Source: Aulostomus chinensis
Taxonomy: Eukaryota > Chordata > Actinopteri > Syngnathiformes > Aulostomidae
Assembly (NCBI GenBank): GCA_037954235.1
Contig: JBBMOA010000019.1
Coordinates: 11,061,805 to 11,125,804, forward strand
Direction: 5' to 3'
Length of the DNA stretch: 64,000 nt
Below are positions 48,701 to 60,985 of the stretch, piece after piece (positions within the stretch are counted from its first letter, which is position 1; each line of letters opens with the position of its first letter). Position numbers and translations under genes: made by a program. Under the pieces are notes generated by a model. It saw nothing but the letters and a program-made list of their open reading frames with translations. It was not told where the DNA came from and did not search any database.

Positions 48701-51325
48701 AAACAGTGCAAATTTACCAAGTTTTTTAAAAACAAATAAAATCATTACGCAGTTACTTTTAGAAAAACAAAACTCGTAAAGATAAGTTTGCTGATTCAGG
48801 CAAGCCTAATTTTTGCAGAGCAGCCTTTGTCTCAAAAGAGAGCTCTATTAATAAGTAAACATGCAGCTGATGAACACTTGGACTCACATTAACCATGTTA
48901 TGTACTAACTCACACGAGTGCAGAGAGAGTATTTACTACAACCAGGTAGTGTCGCCATTAAATTGAACTTATAGATAAGAGAATAGATAACAACAGACAG
49001 TCAAAAGGCCCCTATGTGCAATATAGGCACAAAAGGCAATGAGGTTATTTCTACGTTGATCTAAAAGGTTGTTTTGTTACACTCTAAAACTCAAACGTTG
49101 ATATAAAATCTACACAACCGTTCAGTTTCATGACTACCTGCGCAAATGACATCAGTGCATGTTTCAAAGTTTGGATATTTCGTCGTGTCCCAGTGCTTAC
49201 AGAGGTAGTTCAGAACTCACCTGGCTTGTATGGCCCTCACACAGTGGACACTCCCGGGATGGTAGGTGCACACACTCCCTTTCTCAATATCACAGCCATA
49301 ATCCGTCTGTGGAGAAAGACAAAAATTCTGTCACCAAACAGCCAAAAAGTGCATGTCATGATACTTTATATAGGCTAAGCAGAGTTTTGCTCTATTTCTA
49401 ATAACTTTTTCCCTATCAAGGCTGTTTTTAGCAAACTTTGTTTGCTCTTACATGAAAGCGTCCTGTGTCTGCTCGGGCTTGAGCCAGAGTGCAGGGGCAG
49501 TCAATGATCTCACTGAGGAAGTTGGGCAGCTGATTTTCCAGCTCATCCCATGCTAAACATTTCTCCAGAGCCCAAGCTGCTGAGTTCTCCCTGAAGCTCT
49601 CCTCCAAGTGCCAGGCCAGAGCATGATCTTCTGTCCATGCAGCCTGGACATTCCTAACCCAAACATATGACAAATGTAGCAGTTAACTAAATCTTTACAT
49701 TCCTGAACTGTGCATTTATATGAGATTTTTATGTCACAGTGAATTGTTTTCACGTACCAAATGCCACCAGGGTTGGTGCTGGGGCTGACACGAACCGAAC
49801 CAAGCTCCCAGTCTGAAAATTTAGGGGCTGGTTTTGGCAAGAAGCTAAAGGAGCCATTGTTTGGCTGATCGTTTGCAAGTGAGTACAGATACTCCCAGTC
49901 AGCCTGCCAGTGCTCTGAATAAGGCTGGCCTGCAGGGAAGAATTTAGAATTCAGTGTTTAGCCCAGTTAACAGTCATGTGACCTTCATAAAGTAGGTGAT
50001 AATACTCACCGGTCTCCCTGTAGCCCCAGAGCTCTATGTTGACCCTCTCTGCTCGGATCAAAGAGGTATTCCAGGTCATTTGAAGAGTACCTCCAACGTT
50101 GGGAGTACCGTAGTACTGCCACTTTGTTGAGTTGTCCAACATCGCCTTGAATTGAGAATCTAACTTGCCAGTATGCACTGTTAAAACATTACAGTAGATT
50201 ATATAGTAACACAGGTTCACTAACAAAGTGGTATATTACTAATATAACGTTAGAATATTGTACCTGACAGCCAGGCTCCGACTCTGTTGAACGTTGTTCC
50301 ATTATCTGAAGAAATGTGCAAAGAAATCCATCCAGTTTCATAGAGTAGCGGGGAGATACAGTGGCCTCTGCTGTTCCTATCCACGTATCCCACAGTGTTG
50401 GTTTTATTGCTGAACCTGCCATTGTTAAAGAACTGTCAGTAAACTTCTATAATGTACTACAACACTACTACGCTTATTTGTCAGACAAGAAGATAGATAC
50501 TCCATGCATCTATCTTCTTGTCCCGCTCTGGGGAGGGTAGAAAATATGCATGTTTCCCAAAAAGTTGGCATGTTCCTTTAAATGTGTTATTCTTCACATT
50601 CAAAACAGCAACTACATAAAAAGGTTCTCCTCGGATTCCCCAGAGAAGCTGTTCGGAGGCAGCTAGAAAATCTCGAGTGCACCTTTAGGTTACTTTTTTG
50701 TTTTTCTCTTATCAGCGGGATTACACACACATAAAAAATTCCTTTTTTATTTTTCTTTCATCACATAGCAATAACTGCAGTTAATGTATAATCAATGTGA
50801 TGTAAACAGATATTCTTACCTGCATACAACACGGGAAGCTTCACTGAAATTTGCGTTAAGAATGAGAAAATCTGTCCCACCTAAAATGGACCCTGAGTAG
50901 GGAAAGATCTCAACACAATACTGCTGATAGTCCGAGCAGCAGTTCTTCAGAGACTTGCATGTTGGGTGGCATGAACACAAGTCTAATCTGTTCCCACAGT
51001 TTCCTTCACATGTCTGCCCTGTTAACAAAAGGTGCTCCGTGGCCTTCATTCTATTTCAAACAGGTAATGCATACATTATGAACATATCTGAATTAGATTT
51101 TGTTGTTTCAAATAGGAAATCTCCTGCATTTAGTCTTTACAAAGCAGTAAACATTAGTATAACTCAAAATACCAAAGCTACAATACACTGCATGTAATCT
51201 CCCTCACAATACTTTTAACCAACATGATTATTATTATTTTTTGTCATTTCTGTTTGTCTGTACTTACCTAAAGTCCTGCAGATACACAAAAGAAGAACAA
51301 ATGTTATGGCTGTGAATCTTTCCAT
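45772..51325 (-). CDS. susd2: Sushi domain-containing protein 2
   Basis: Type I membrane glycoprotein involved in cell adhesion. Sixteen exons on the - strand: 51,325-51,268; 51,018-50,820; 50,415-50,264; 50,177-50,010; 49,929-49,758; 49,653-49,452; 49,306-49,221; 48,668-48,400; 48,317-48,183; 47,855-47,697; 47,524-47,276; 47,038-46,855; 46,727-46,633; 46,561-46,382; 46,015-45,922; 45,814-45,772. They total 2,445 nt, or 814 aa (human 822). Order: signal peptide (1-19); somatomedin B (about 22-55, CEGNCGNRLDLCSCHPTCK); AMOP (about 280-435); VWD from residue 440 with GDPHFITFDG; sushi (about 711-765, four Cys); one membrane span (about 772-794); short basic tail. The GDPH motif is the known autoproteolytic cleavage site of this protein in mammals. 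The gene looks intact. Confidence 0.93.
50484..50522. repeat. Short inverted repeat (hairpin) in susd2 intron 2
   Basis: GACAAGAAGATAGA (50,484-50,497) is the exact reverse complement of TCTATCTTCTTGTC (50,509-50,522), with an 11-nt loop. It is followed at about 50,524-50,583 by a fragment resembling the 3' end of repeat A. Confidence 0.8.
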
Positions 51326-52880
51326 TGTGAAGGAGTAAAATTTCTGCTCCACACTCTTCACCACACCACGGCCAACCTACAGTATAAATATATATATATA
51401 TAGTGCGTGTCGTCAGCATCTTCCTAAACCTTGGCCCTTTGATTACAGCCATTTACAAACATCTCTTCAATCATCAACCAGAGGTTGCTGAGCTGCTGAG
51501 GAGGTCAAAACTTCGCCTCTGCAAGGAACAACTCATAAATGTCACTACCTCAGTTTAAAACTGTGCTGCAGGAGTTCTGACCTTTTCAGACTCGTCCGTC
51601 TTCTCCCAGAAACTAGAGGTGTTTGCCCAGGAGTCCCTGTGTTTGCCTCACATGACAACCTTTGACCTCGACCTCTGATCAGTTTGTGTATTCATTATCT
51701 TAATAGAGTTAAGATCGATCTCGTTGGCTCCTACTAAAAATGTAAATCAGCAAGTAACAATCATAGGTAATAACTCAATAAATCAAATTATTTATGACAT
51801 TTCTGGTAATACAGTTGACAATAGTTGAAAAAAAAAATATATGATATCCACAGTTGTGTGCGCAGAAGTTTTTACTTTATGCTTCAATCAAAAAGTGTAT
51901 TTACCCTTTAAGTCAAATAGGTGACTTCATGTCAGATTCTTTTTTTTTCTTTTTTTGAACTAGTCTGACAGCAGAGCTAGCTAACCACGTTAGCCTGAAG
52001 CTAATAGCGCCCCAAACAACTGCTCCAAACAACATAAAAACTTTCCCAAATACAAACTTACAAACCCTCCCTCTCATCGTCGGGTCAGACCCAGGATGTC
52101 TTCATCCAGCCGTGAGCTCGGTAACCCACAAACACTTGTATTTCAGTCTAAAACAAACTATTAAACCACCGGTTTCGCGCTGCATTGATAGACCGTTTGT
52201 TTTTAGCTCATTTTTCCCTCGTAGTACACACAAGTACAGTAGAGTCACAGTACGTGTGCTTGGGAAATACAATTATCTGATGTACTTCTTTATTCCCAAT
52301 CTCAACTGTACTTCATTGAGGGGGGGGGGGGGGGTTGTAAATTGACGTGAAAATTCATTGATCATCCGGAGGCAAAAAACAAACAAACAAACAAACTGTA
52401 CTCTTAAGTTTGAAGATGAAGCGGAGGCCTGCTGTGCAGCAACGGACCGGCAGGGGGAGCTGTTGTCTATGGAATCACCTCAGTGCGTCTCATCAGCGAC
52501 CGTTGGAATCTCAACTGATTTCCCAAAGATACCAGAGGCGTGACTTGCGTTCTAATATGCTTTAATCTACTTTATAAACATTGTTACATCCGTGGCTTCC
52601 CACCTGTTTATTGCCTGCATATTGCTAAGACGTTAAAAATGGTTACAAGTGCTTTATAGGGATGACAAATGTGCATGAATCTGATGTATATACACACAAG
52701 GATGATGATATTCTGGCTACTACCCCATATACCACAATCTATGACTAAAATATTGGCAGTACTTGCATATTATTAGCATATATTTCACTGTATAACATTG
52801 TCATCAAGATGCAAAAAATAAACATCAGCTGACATTTTGCCAGATTAAGCATGGCTGTTGAAATCTGCAGCAACATCAAA
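51326..52880. other. susd2 promoter and spacer to myo1h
   Basis: No exon is supported. The stretch holds the susd2 TATA-like tract, a G15 run at 52,320-52,334 and unique A/T-rich sequence. The high-coordinate end probably contains the myo1h 3' UTR. Confidence 0.5.
51383..51402 (-). promoter_or_regulatory. TATA-like AT tract upstream of susd2
   Basis: An alternating TATA tract (reading TATATATATTTATA on the - strand) lies 58-77 bp upstream of the susd2 ATG. It could act as a TATA box with a very short 5' leader, or it may simply be an AT repeat. Confidence 0.4.
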
Positions 52881-55800
52881 TCATCTGGTCTTGGTTCTTG
52901 TTGATTCCTGAAGGGGAAAAAAAACAAAAAGAGAAAATACTTGATCATTTCAAACAAATAATATTTTTTAGATTCTCTTAATTTTCCTCGTGGAATTTAC
53001 CACTGTCAAATGGCCGTTCTTCGCCCTGTAGACCATGGACTCCTGACCACTCCTGAAGTCAACAAACCCCTCTCGGCCAGGCTGGATGTCAAACCGCACA
53101 CTGGCCATGAGAATATTAATATCACATAGATGTAGGATTACAGGCTTTTATTAAAATGATGGATTATGCAAGCCAGGGTCTTTACCTGCCCTGGACCACG
53201 TTGATGCAGTTCTCCTTGTTGGCAATAACAGTCAGCTTAGTCAAGGCTTCAAACAAGTAGTCGCACTGCAGGACCAGATCTCCCTGAGAGAACAAATGAA
53301 GTTAGTTCTCCCTCTACACACACAACTAAACACGCTTTTAGATTCATACTTCAAGACTCCGAGCTGTGACACTCAGGTCACCAGTAGAATGTTAAATCCC
53401 TCATCATTCACCAGCTGTCTGATAAATACATAAAATCACCCCAAAACTGAAAAGGCTCAAACTGGACGGATTTAATGTAATACTTTTTTTTTTTCTAAAC
53501 CAGTAATGAATCATAAATTAAAAGTAAATTTCAAACAATGTTTTTAAGATTCAAAAATAAATTGTATTGCCTTTTAATAATATTTCGGACAAATCCCACA
53601 TATGTGTTGACATTTGCTAGGAACATACATGGTTTACATGGAGTACATCTCCATCCATCCATTTTCTTTGCTTATCCTGTTAAGGGTCACGGGGGGGCTG
53701 GAGCCTATCCCAGCAGCCTTCAGGCGAGAGGTGGGGTTCACCCTGGACAGGTCAGAGGAAGCTGGAGTACCCAAAGAGAACCCACGCAGGCACAGGGAGA
53801 ACATGCAAACTCCACACAGAAAGATCCCGTGATGGAGCCGGGGCTCGAACCTGGAACCTTTTTGCTGTGAGGCGACAGCGCTAACCACTGCACCACCGTG
53901 CCGCCTTTGATCCCAGATAAACCGTGTAAAAGTTTAACAGAGCTATGAGTCACACAGCAGGTGGAAAGGTAGAGAATGAGTCGTTCTTTATGTCGAATGC
54001 GTTTCTGGTTAGAACAGGGATTGAAAATCTATTAAGGTTTGTACGAAGAGTTTTCCCACCAAAGGAATTAAAGAGTTTCAGTTGCAAACATTAAACATTA
54101 CAGAGGAGAAAATATTGGCATCTTACCTTTTGCTTGATGTCATCACACGTAACATGAAGGATCAGGAAGTTGTCACTCAGGTTGCTAACAGAAACACCTG
54201 GAATAAAAACAAACAAAACCAACTAAGAGGTCAATTCTAAAGCTTAATCGTGTGTGTGTGTGTGTGTGTGGATAGTGATCTTTATTCCCTCTAATTCTCT
54301 CACTCTCCACCTTTAAGGGAGCTGTAATCTATCCGCTGCTTGATCTTGGCCTCCTCCACCAGGTAGGTGGCCTCCTGGGTGAAGATGAGCTGCCGAAGAC
54401 GAGGCTTGAAGCCGTTCCTGTCGTACTTGACCACCGGAACACTGTACTGAGGACAGGAGAGACAACAAGGTCAGAGCAGACGAAGAGCCCGGAGACGCTA
54501 CATCAGCTCCGGCATTTACCTTGATGTGTTCATGCCGAATCATCTGAAGCACTTTGATGTTTATGTCGTCTGCACCTAAATAAAATAAAAAATATCTATC
54601 TGTTGAATAAATACGATGATGTCAGCACCTCATGATGAGTCTCTCTGCCGTCTTGCCTATCCTGGTGTCCATGAAGGGTCTGCACACGCTGAAGGGATAG
54701 TTTTCTTTCTTCCCTTTGAACAAGAAGCTGGTCTGTACCTTTAACAGAAGCTGGAAACAGACAATGTTTATTAGACGATGGATATTGGCTTTGGACTCAG
54801 GTGAAGGTTCTTACAGCCTCGGTTATACCAGTGCTTTTCTCTGAGGAGTCATTTCTTGAACATATTTCCTGACCATGTGGCGGACGTAGAGCTTCTTCAG
54901 CAGCTCAGACGCCTACGAGGAGTCGAGGAGTAAAGTTTTACTGATTTGTATCCAGAGAGAAAATACACATCTTGTTTTTAGCTATACTTTACAAAAAAAA
55001 AAAAAAAAAAACATTTAGTGGCAACAAGATCTAACTTGTTCACTCAGGTTTGATCAACACTCGCGACACACCTCTTGCATTATGGGTGGAGGAGTTAGCC
55101 AGGAGTCCTTCTCCAGGACCGTTTTAGGAAGGTTCTCCTTCAGCCGATCGAGGTAGCTGTGCCTCACGTAGGCCAGGTACTCTCTGTTGTCAGTGCAGGC
55201 CGGCTGATTCCTGGTCATGAAACCTTTAATGAACCTACAGATCCAAAGACAAGCAGCCATTATTTCCATACTCCTATTAGACCATCCAACCCAGCATTGT
55301 CCTAACTTACCTCTTGATGACCTTGACGGCCCACTCCCTCTTTTCTCGCTCCTTTCTAGCCATCAGGCCTCTCCAGCAGTTCTCAATCTTGGTGGCTACA
55401 AAAAAAACAACTTTTTTTTTAGAGAAAGTTATTTTAAGATAGCATTTAGAGTGTATTTGAAGACTAACCAGCCTCTTTCTGTTTCTGGTAGCCTTCTTTC
55501 ACTCTGTAGCCTTTGTACTTGGCCTGAATCCTCGTGGCTGCAACAACGACAATGAAATATTTAATCTTCGTCGTCTCGTTTAGAAACTTCAACTGATTAT
55601 AACGGAGCCACGAGTCACCTAGCTTGTGCTTGCAGACTTGAAAGGCATCTTCTGTTGCAAACAGAGTTCTCGGGTGGCGGATAAATATTTTTGTTCTTGA
55701 GAGACGGACAGAAACAATGAGACTGGAAGTGGTTTTATTACATCATCATCATCATCGGCAGTCATACCTGCCCATCTTGTACTCATCAGGTTTGTAGCCC

Positions 55801-58800
55801 AGATGTTTGATCAGGCGTTGCACACCCTCTGCTGCGGTACCTCTCCAGTTGGGCCATGTGTCTGGACATAGAGGCTTATACCTGAGCAGGGAAGAACAGT
55901 TCATACCACAGCAGTGAAAGACAAACACGAAATCAGGAATTCAGGAACATCAAAGAACCTCTGGAGGAAGATCTCATATTTGCGGCGGTAAGCAAATCCA
56001 GCACGTCTGACCCTCAGGTGCTCCATCAGTCCCAGGTACTTCACCTGATGTCTCACCAGCACTTCATCAAAGCGTCCTTCAGGGGGCACAATAACACCAC
56101 CAATTCTGTTAATGCGCCGAAAATGTACTGTAGCATTTTCCCCACTGTTAGTAAATCCCGTGAAGCTCAGTATTTGGCCAAAGCTGTAGGCCTCACCTGG
56201 CTGTTTGGCCTCGTTGGGTTTGATGCAGCGGACGTACCAAGGCTCTTTGGACATTAAGATCCCGGTCAAACCCACCAGACTGCTCTTAAACTGAGTCACC
56301 ACCTGAGGAAACAACGGCAGCAATACGAGTACTCAGAGTTTGTTGTAGTTTTGTGAATAATGAAATAAGTGCGTCTTTCAGCACTGTCAAATGAATAATT
56401 TTGTCAAACTTACAGTTTCAGGTCTTCTCTTGCTGTCTGGTTCAGTCAGAGGGAAACAGTGTTTGATAATAGCATTTTTGGACTGTTGCATGACCTTTAA
56501 CACAGCAAGAGGAGCATAACTGTCAAGATAACCTAGAAAATATTAGGATCTGACAAACATTTAGTCAAGTTGTTGGATTGTTTTGGTAAGAATAATTCTT
56601 ATTGGCCCTAATTCATGTATGTTCCTATGGTCTACAGGGTGATTTAAGCCCTCAATTTAGTCTTTCAGACAGGAAGTAAAGCCTGATGGTTATTTGTTAC
56701 TCCTGACATCCATTGTGTAACCCTTGTAATATCCAAATTGTTTTCAAGCCTGAATGATGTTCATTTACAATAAATGTCACAAATACCCATCAGGCTTTGC
56801 TTCCTTTCTGTAAAACTAAATTGTGAATTTTAAAAGTCCCGATAGTATGTAAGAACACATTTGTGCACAACATTTCATGGATGAGGGTCAATATGGATTA
56901 TTATTAAGGAAGGATCATCCAATATACTGTATATGAATAAAATAAAGTGACCTCTTTCCCATTCCGATACAGCAGATCATTGTTTTTGTCCAGAAAACCT
57001 GAAAGTTGAGAAGAATGTATAACCACATTTACAGCCTTTAGAATTTTGTTTTTGTTTTATTTTGGGTTCCGATGAGCGTTGAGTACAGTTATACTGTTGT
57101 ATAATTGTCTAATCTCAATAAAATGACAAAGTAAGGCAATAATACTACTAATATAATAGGAAAATTAAAGATAATATTTCAGAGAGGAGGTTATTGCTCA
57201 CCCACTATGCAGTATGTAACCTCTCCAGCGTAGTGCAGGAGGCGGAAATCTCCTCTGTCCAGGGTTTTTCTCGTCCTTTGATCAGCAAGTTTGTGTCTTG
57301 GAGAGGGGACATCAGTGCAGGTTAGTGTCCGTGTCTGTATTTGAGAGGTGGGTTGATACTTGCAGGTATGTCATGTCTGCTCAGCGCTTCCACTTACGTA
57401 ACAAAATGAGGATGACCCCCTATCTTTTCCTCCATCTTTTCCAGCAGAGTGAGATCCGTGGCCTCTCCAGGACGTAAACACTCCTCGTCCTGTAGGAGGG
57501 AACAGGTATCGTTAATTCAGCCACGTTTGACTTTTCGAGGATTCTTATTCTGTCTGTCTTCACCAATAATGAGATGATTCCTCTGTGTTTCTCCTCCACC
57601 AGGTCACAGATGATCTTGTTATTGAAGTATGGCACTGGTTCCCACTGCAGGGGCAATGGTATCAATACACTACATCAAGAGTGGGTTTCTACATCATAGT
57701 ACTACTGTGAGTCTGTCAGAGTGTTCGTTACTTCTATCCCCTCCATCTCGTATTCCTCTTGCTCTGATTTCAGGGTCAGCTGGATGAAAAGCTGCTGCAG
57801 CCTCTCGTTGCAGTAGTTGATGCAAAACTGCTCGAAGCTAAAATGAATAAAAAGTGTCGCAATGTGTTGCCGTTCAAGAGTTCATCGCAAAAAAAAACAA
57901 ACAAAAAAACATTTAACCTGCTGTTAAAACTGATTAAACAACTGACTTGAAAAAAATTGTAATATTTATATTTTGCGTAGAATTCATGTTCTCACCTGTT
58001 CACATTAAAGACTTCAAACCCATAGATGTCCAATAGACCGATGACCGTCTTCCTGGAGGAATCCTGCACATGATTTCAAGATTTAGTGCTTGATTGGACA
58101 TCCTACTGCAAAATTACCAAGAGTAATCTCAGGTATCCAGAGAGAAAAGATGTTCAAAGACATAAAAAAGCCAGATGTGCTGTTTCCAGAATTAGATATC
58201 TGTCAGAAAATAAATACATCAGACTCACTAAAATCTCCTGCTATGCGTAGAACAGGAGTTTTCGATGCATCTATGTTCACCTTGTTAGCTAATGATTCGT
58301 TGATCTTGTTGACCAGCCAGCTGAAAGTGCGTCCATAGATGGCTTTGGCAAGAGCGTCCCTGGCATAAACAGCGTGATCCACAGAGAAGGGACTGAACAC
58401 CTTTGACATCAGAAGTGGTTAGATGATAAAAACCAATGTAAATGATTTGATTTATATCATCAGTGAAGCTAAACCCAGTCACCTCCTCTGTTTTGGCTTC
58501 AATCTTCCTGTGGGTTAAGCCCTTTTGTAGCACCTGAGCGGGGATCCCCAGCAACTGAAAGCACAAGCAAGACGTGTAACTGCCTTCTACCGAGAGTGCA
58601 AACCCGCCTGTGCTTGTTTGCTTCTCACCTTTGACACCCAGTGCATCTCCTGGTTGCTGTTGAGACTGGCATATCCTCGAGCATCCGCTTCAAACTTGAT
58701 ATTTCCCAAGTGGAGCACACTAGCAATAATGCCAAATAGGTGCTGCATTATAAAAAAAAAAAAGAGAGAGAGAAATAAAGACTTCATCACAAGAAATATG

Positions 58801-60708
58801 TACCACTCATGATTTTACATGTGTTCTCATTGTGTATCATCTCACCTCAGTATCACTCTCACTGAACTCTATGACCGAGAGGGCTTTCCGAACAGTCCTC
58901 CAGTCACTTTTATCGTTAATAGAGCTAACTTTGGCACAATCCCCCTGCAGGAGACAAAAATTAGAGGTCTGATCTTTTATTTGGAGCTGATTGAGTTGTT
59001 CATCACAGACCTGCACCAGGTATCTGTAGTGCTGGCAGTTCCTCTCCAGGCCCAGCCAGCGGAGCAGGTCTTCCTCTCCGCCCTCCACCAGCTGGTAGAA
59101 GATGTGAAAGTTCCTCTCACCGTGGTTCTGATGGACCACACGGGACTTCTCCAGCAGGTAGCTGAGGATATGGCCCCCAACTGCACCACCCTGAGGGAGG
59201 GAGGTAATCCATAACTTCATCCTGAAACTGCAATGTGCACTGAGGTTATCTCAACCCACCTGGTGATCGAACTGGATATCCATGTACTTCCCAAAGCGGC
59301 TCGAGTTGTCATTCTTCAAAGTTTTGGCATTTCCAAAAGCCTGGGTGATGTAGAGCAAAAAGGTGAGCAGAAAAATTTTAAAACAGCCTTAAAGATCCAC
59401 AACTCACCGACCTCAAGTACAGGATTAGAGAGAAGCAGTCGATCTCTGACGTTATTCAGGAGTTTGGTACTTGGACAGCTGACAGCGTAGAAATGCAGGA
59501 TTTTCTTGGAGGCCTCGGTTTTGCCGGCCCCACTCTCCCCTGAGATCAGGATGAAGTGGTTGTTGAACTCAGACAGCATGGTGCGGAAGACATTGTCTGC
59601 CAGCGCATAACTGAAAGTACAGTGATAGGACACATTTAGTCCACTTTTAGAGTTTGGATTTTGGCATGAGATCATTTTTTTGGCATCTGTATTTAGTTTC
59701 TAAATGTAGCTATACTTCACCCAAGAGGGTATTTATCCTTCAAAGTACTTACAAATAGTTGTTTTGAGCTCATGAAGATGTTTTTCCCCCTCTCCCACAT
59801 TACTTCTTTCTGATTCCAGAATCAGTAAAGTTCGAACAAATGACGACCAATGTAATCTAGCAACAGCTACAACAGCAAAACTTCCCAAAATTGTACATGT
59901 ATGAACACTTCTTTCTCCATGTTTTCTTTATTTACGCTCAATAGTCCACACTTTGATAATTTTTTTTTTAGAAAAAAAAACAACTAACCACAGTAGCGCT
60001 GAACTGGAAGTGTTGTACACAGATGTGGATCTAGATCTGGATCTAGATCCACATCTAGCTAGAAGTCGAGGAACAGTTTTAAGGTGAAGTTTAGCTTTAA
60101 TATTCTTACATATGAGGTGGAAGTTCAAAGAAGTTGACACCCATGTAGGTATCCATCTGCTTCTTGCTGTAGATGTCCAACTCTTTGTAAGGGTTGACTG
60201 ACACCAGGAGAGTCCCAATGTAGGTCTGCAGAGAGAGACAGGACACTGAGGTCATGGTCGCCACCTCTTGATTAAAAGGTATTAAAAGAAGGCGTTCACA
60301 AAAGGCTTCCGGCAGCGTGGTGTCCATGTTTTAATTCCACTGATAAGTAATGTTGTCCTTATCAAAAGCAATAAGTTTGGTTAATCACTTGTCATGACCT
60401 CACGGACAGCGGTGACCTTTAGAGTGCTAACTCTGCAAATGAAAAGAACAAGAGCTGCTGTTTCAGCAACACGAGGAGCCGGATTCAGCAGAAGGGAAAG
60501 ACGCATTAGGACGTCGTCAGGTTGAAGGTCAATGGCGTGAAGTTTAATAAGCGTGAAACCTTGGTTATTCAAAATGACTCACGTAAATCAGGTTCTCGTG
60601 GAAGCGTTTTCTCAGGTTGTCCAGGAAAGCACTTTCACTCGTGTAGGCGTCCAAGAGAACAAAATCCTGGATGCCCACACGATCCCGCGCTGTCAGGGAG
60701 GCCTCCAT
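52881..60708 (-). CDS. myo1h: Class I unconventional myosin (MYO1H/MYO1C subfamily)
   Basis: Single-headed actin motor linking membranes to actin. It has 31 coding exons in a closed frame of 3,075 nt, or 1,024 aa (human MYO1H 1,032). The first is 60,708-60,583, the second 60,225-60,110, the third 59,610-59,412 and the last 52,907-52,881. Motor: P-loop GESGAGKT (residues 105-112), switch I NDNSSRFG (157-164), switch II LLDIYGFE (379-386), actin-binding region WYVRCIKPNEAKQPG. Then IQ-like helices (IQAKYKGYRVKEG, IENCWRGLMARKE, FIKGFMTRN) and a TH1 lipid-binding tail from about residue 750. DAYTSESAF, HLFGIIASVLHLGNI and GLTHRKIEAKTEE favour MYO1H over MYO1C. The intron after the DTRI exon needs a GC donor to stay in frame. 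The start is the Met before EASLTARDRVG, as in human. No defects were seen. Confidence 0.9.
53650..53905 (-). mobile_element. tRNA-headed SINE, copy 3, internally deleted (myo1h intron)
   Basis: Same element as at 18,517 and 28,654. The head lies at 53,905 reading down, with A-box-like GGTGGTGCAGTGG and B-box-like GGTTCGAGCCC. About 110 bp of the body is missing: the sequence jumps from CCCTGGACAGGTCA to GAGGAAGCTGGAGTACCC. It sits in the myo1h intron between 54,127 and 53,283. Confidence 0.72.
54249..54270. repeat. (GT)n microsatellite in a myo1h intron
   Basis: About 11 GT units between two exons encoding the tail. Confidence 0.9.
60021..60056. repeat. Perfect 36-bp inverted repeat in myo1h intron 2
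   Basis: Two 17-nt arms (60,021-60,037 and 60,040-60,056) are exact reverse complements with only TG between them. Each arm contains overlapping AGATC/GATCTAGATC palindromes. Cruciform or hairpin formation is expected. It lies about 55 nt past the second exon's donor. Confidence 0.9.
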
Positions 60709-60944
60709 ATTTTTCAGGATCCGGTTGCAGCGCTCCTCCAGGCTCTGAGCCAGAACCGCAACACATCAGTGGCATGACAAGGAAACAACAAAGTTGTATT
60801 TGTTGTTTTGTTTTGTTTTTTAATCTCCCTAATATTTTTTATGTACTTTGTGGGCAAACTCTTCAGCCCTCTGTCAAGACCAGACTATTTGTCTATCTGG
60901 TCCATTTCCTTTCTGTCCTGTTATCTGTTTTTGTTGAGGTTGTT

Positions 60945-60985
<41 letters not shown>

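Noticed and set aside
54640..54648. GT donor after ATCATGAG for the myo1h exon starting at 54,750
   Set aside because: It would place the next exon in the wrong frame. The GC donor at 54,656 restores the family sequence.
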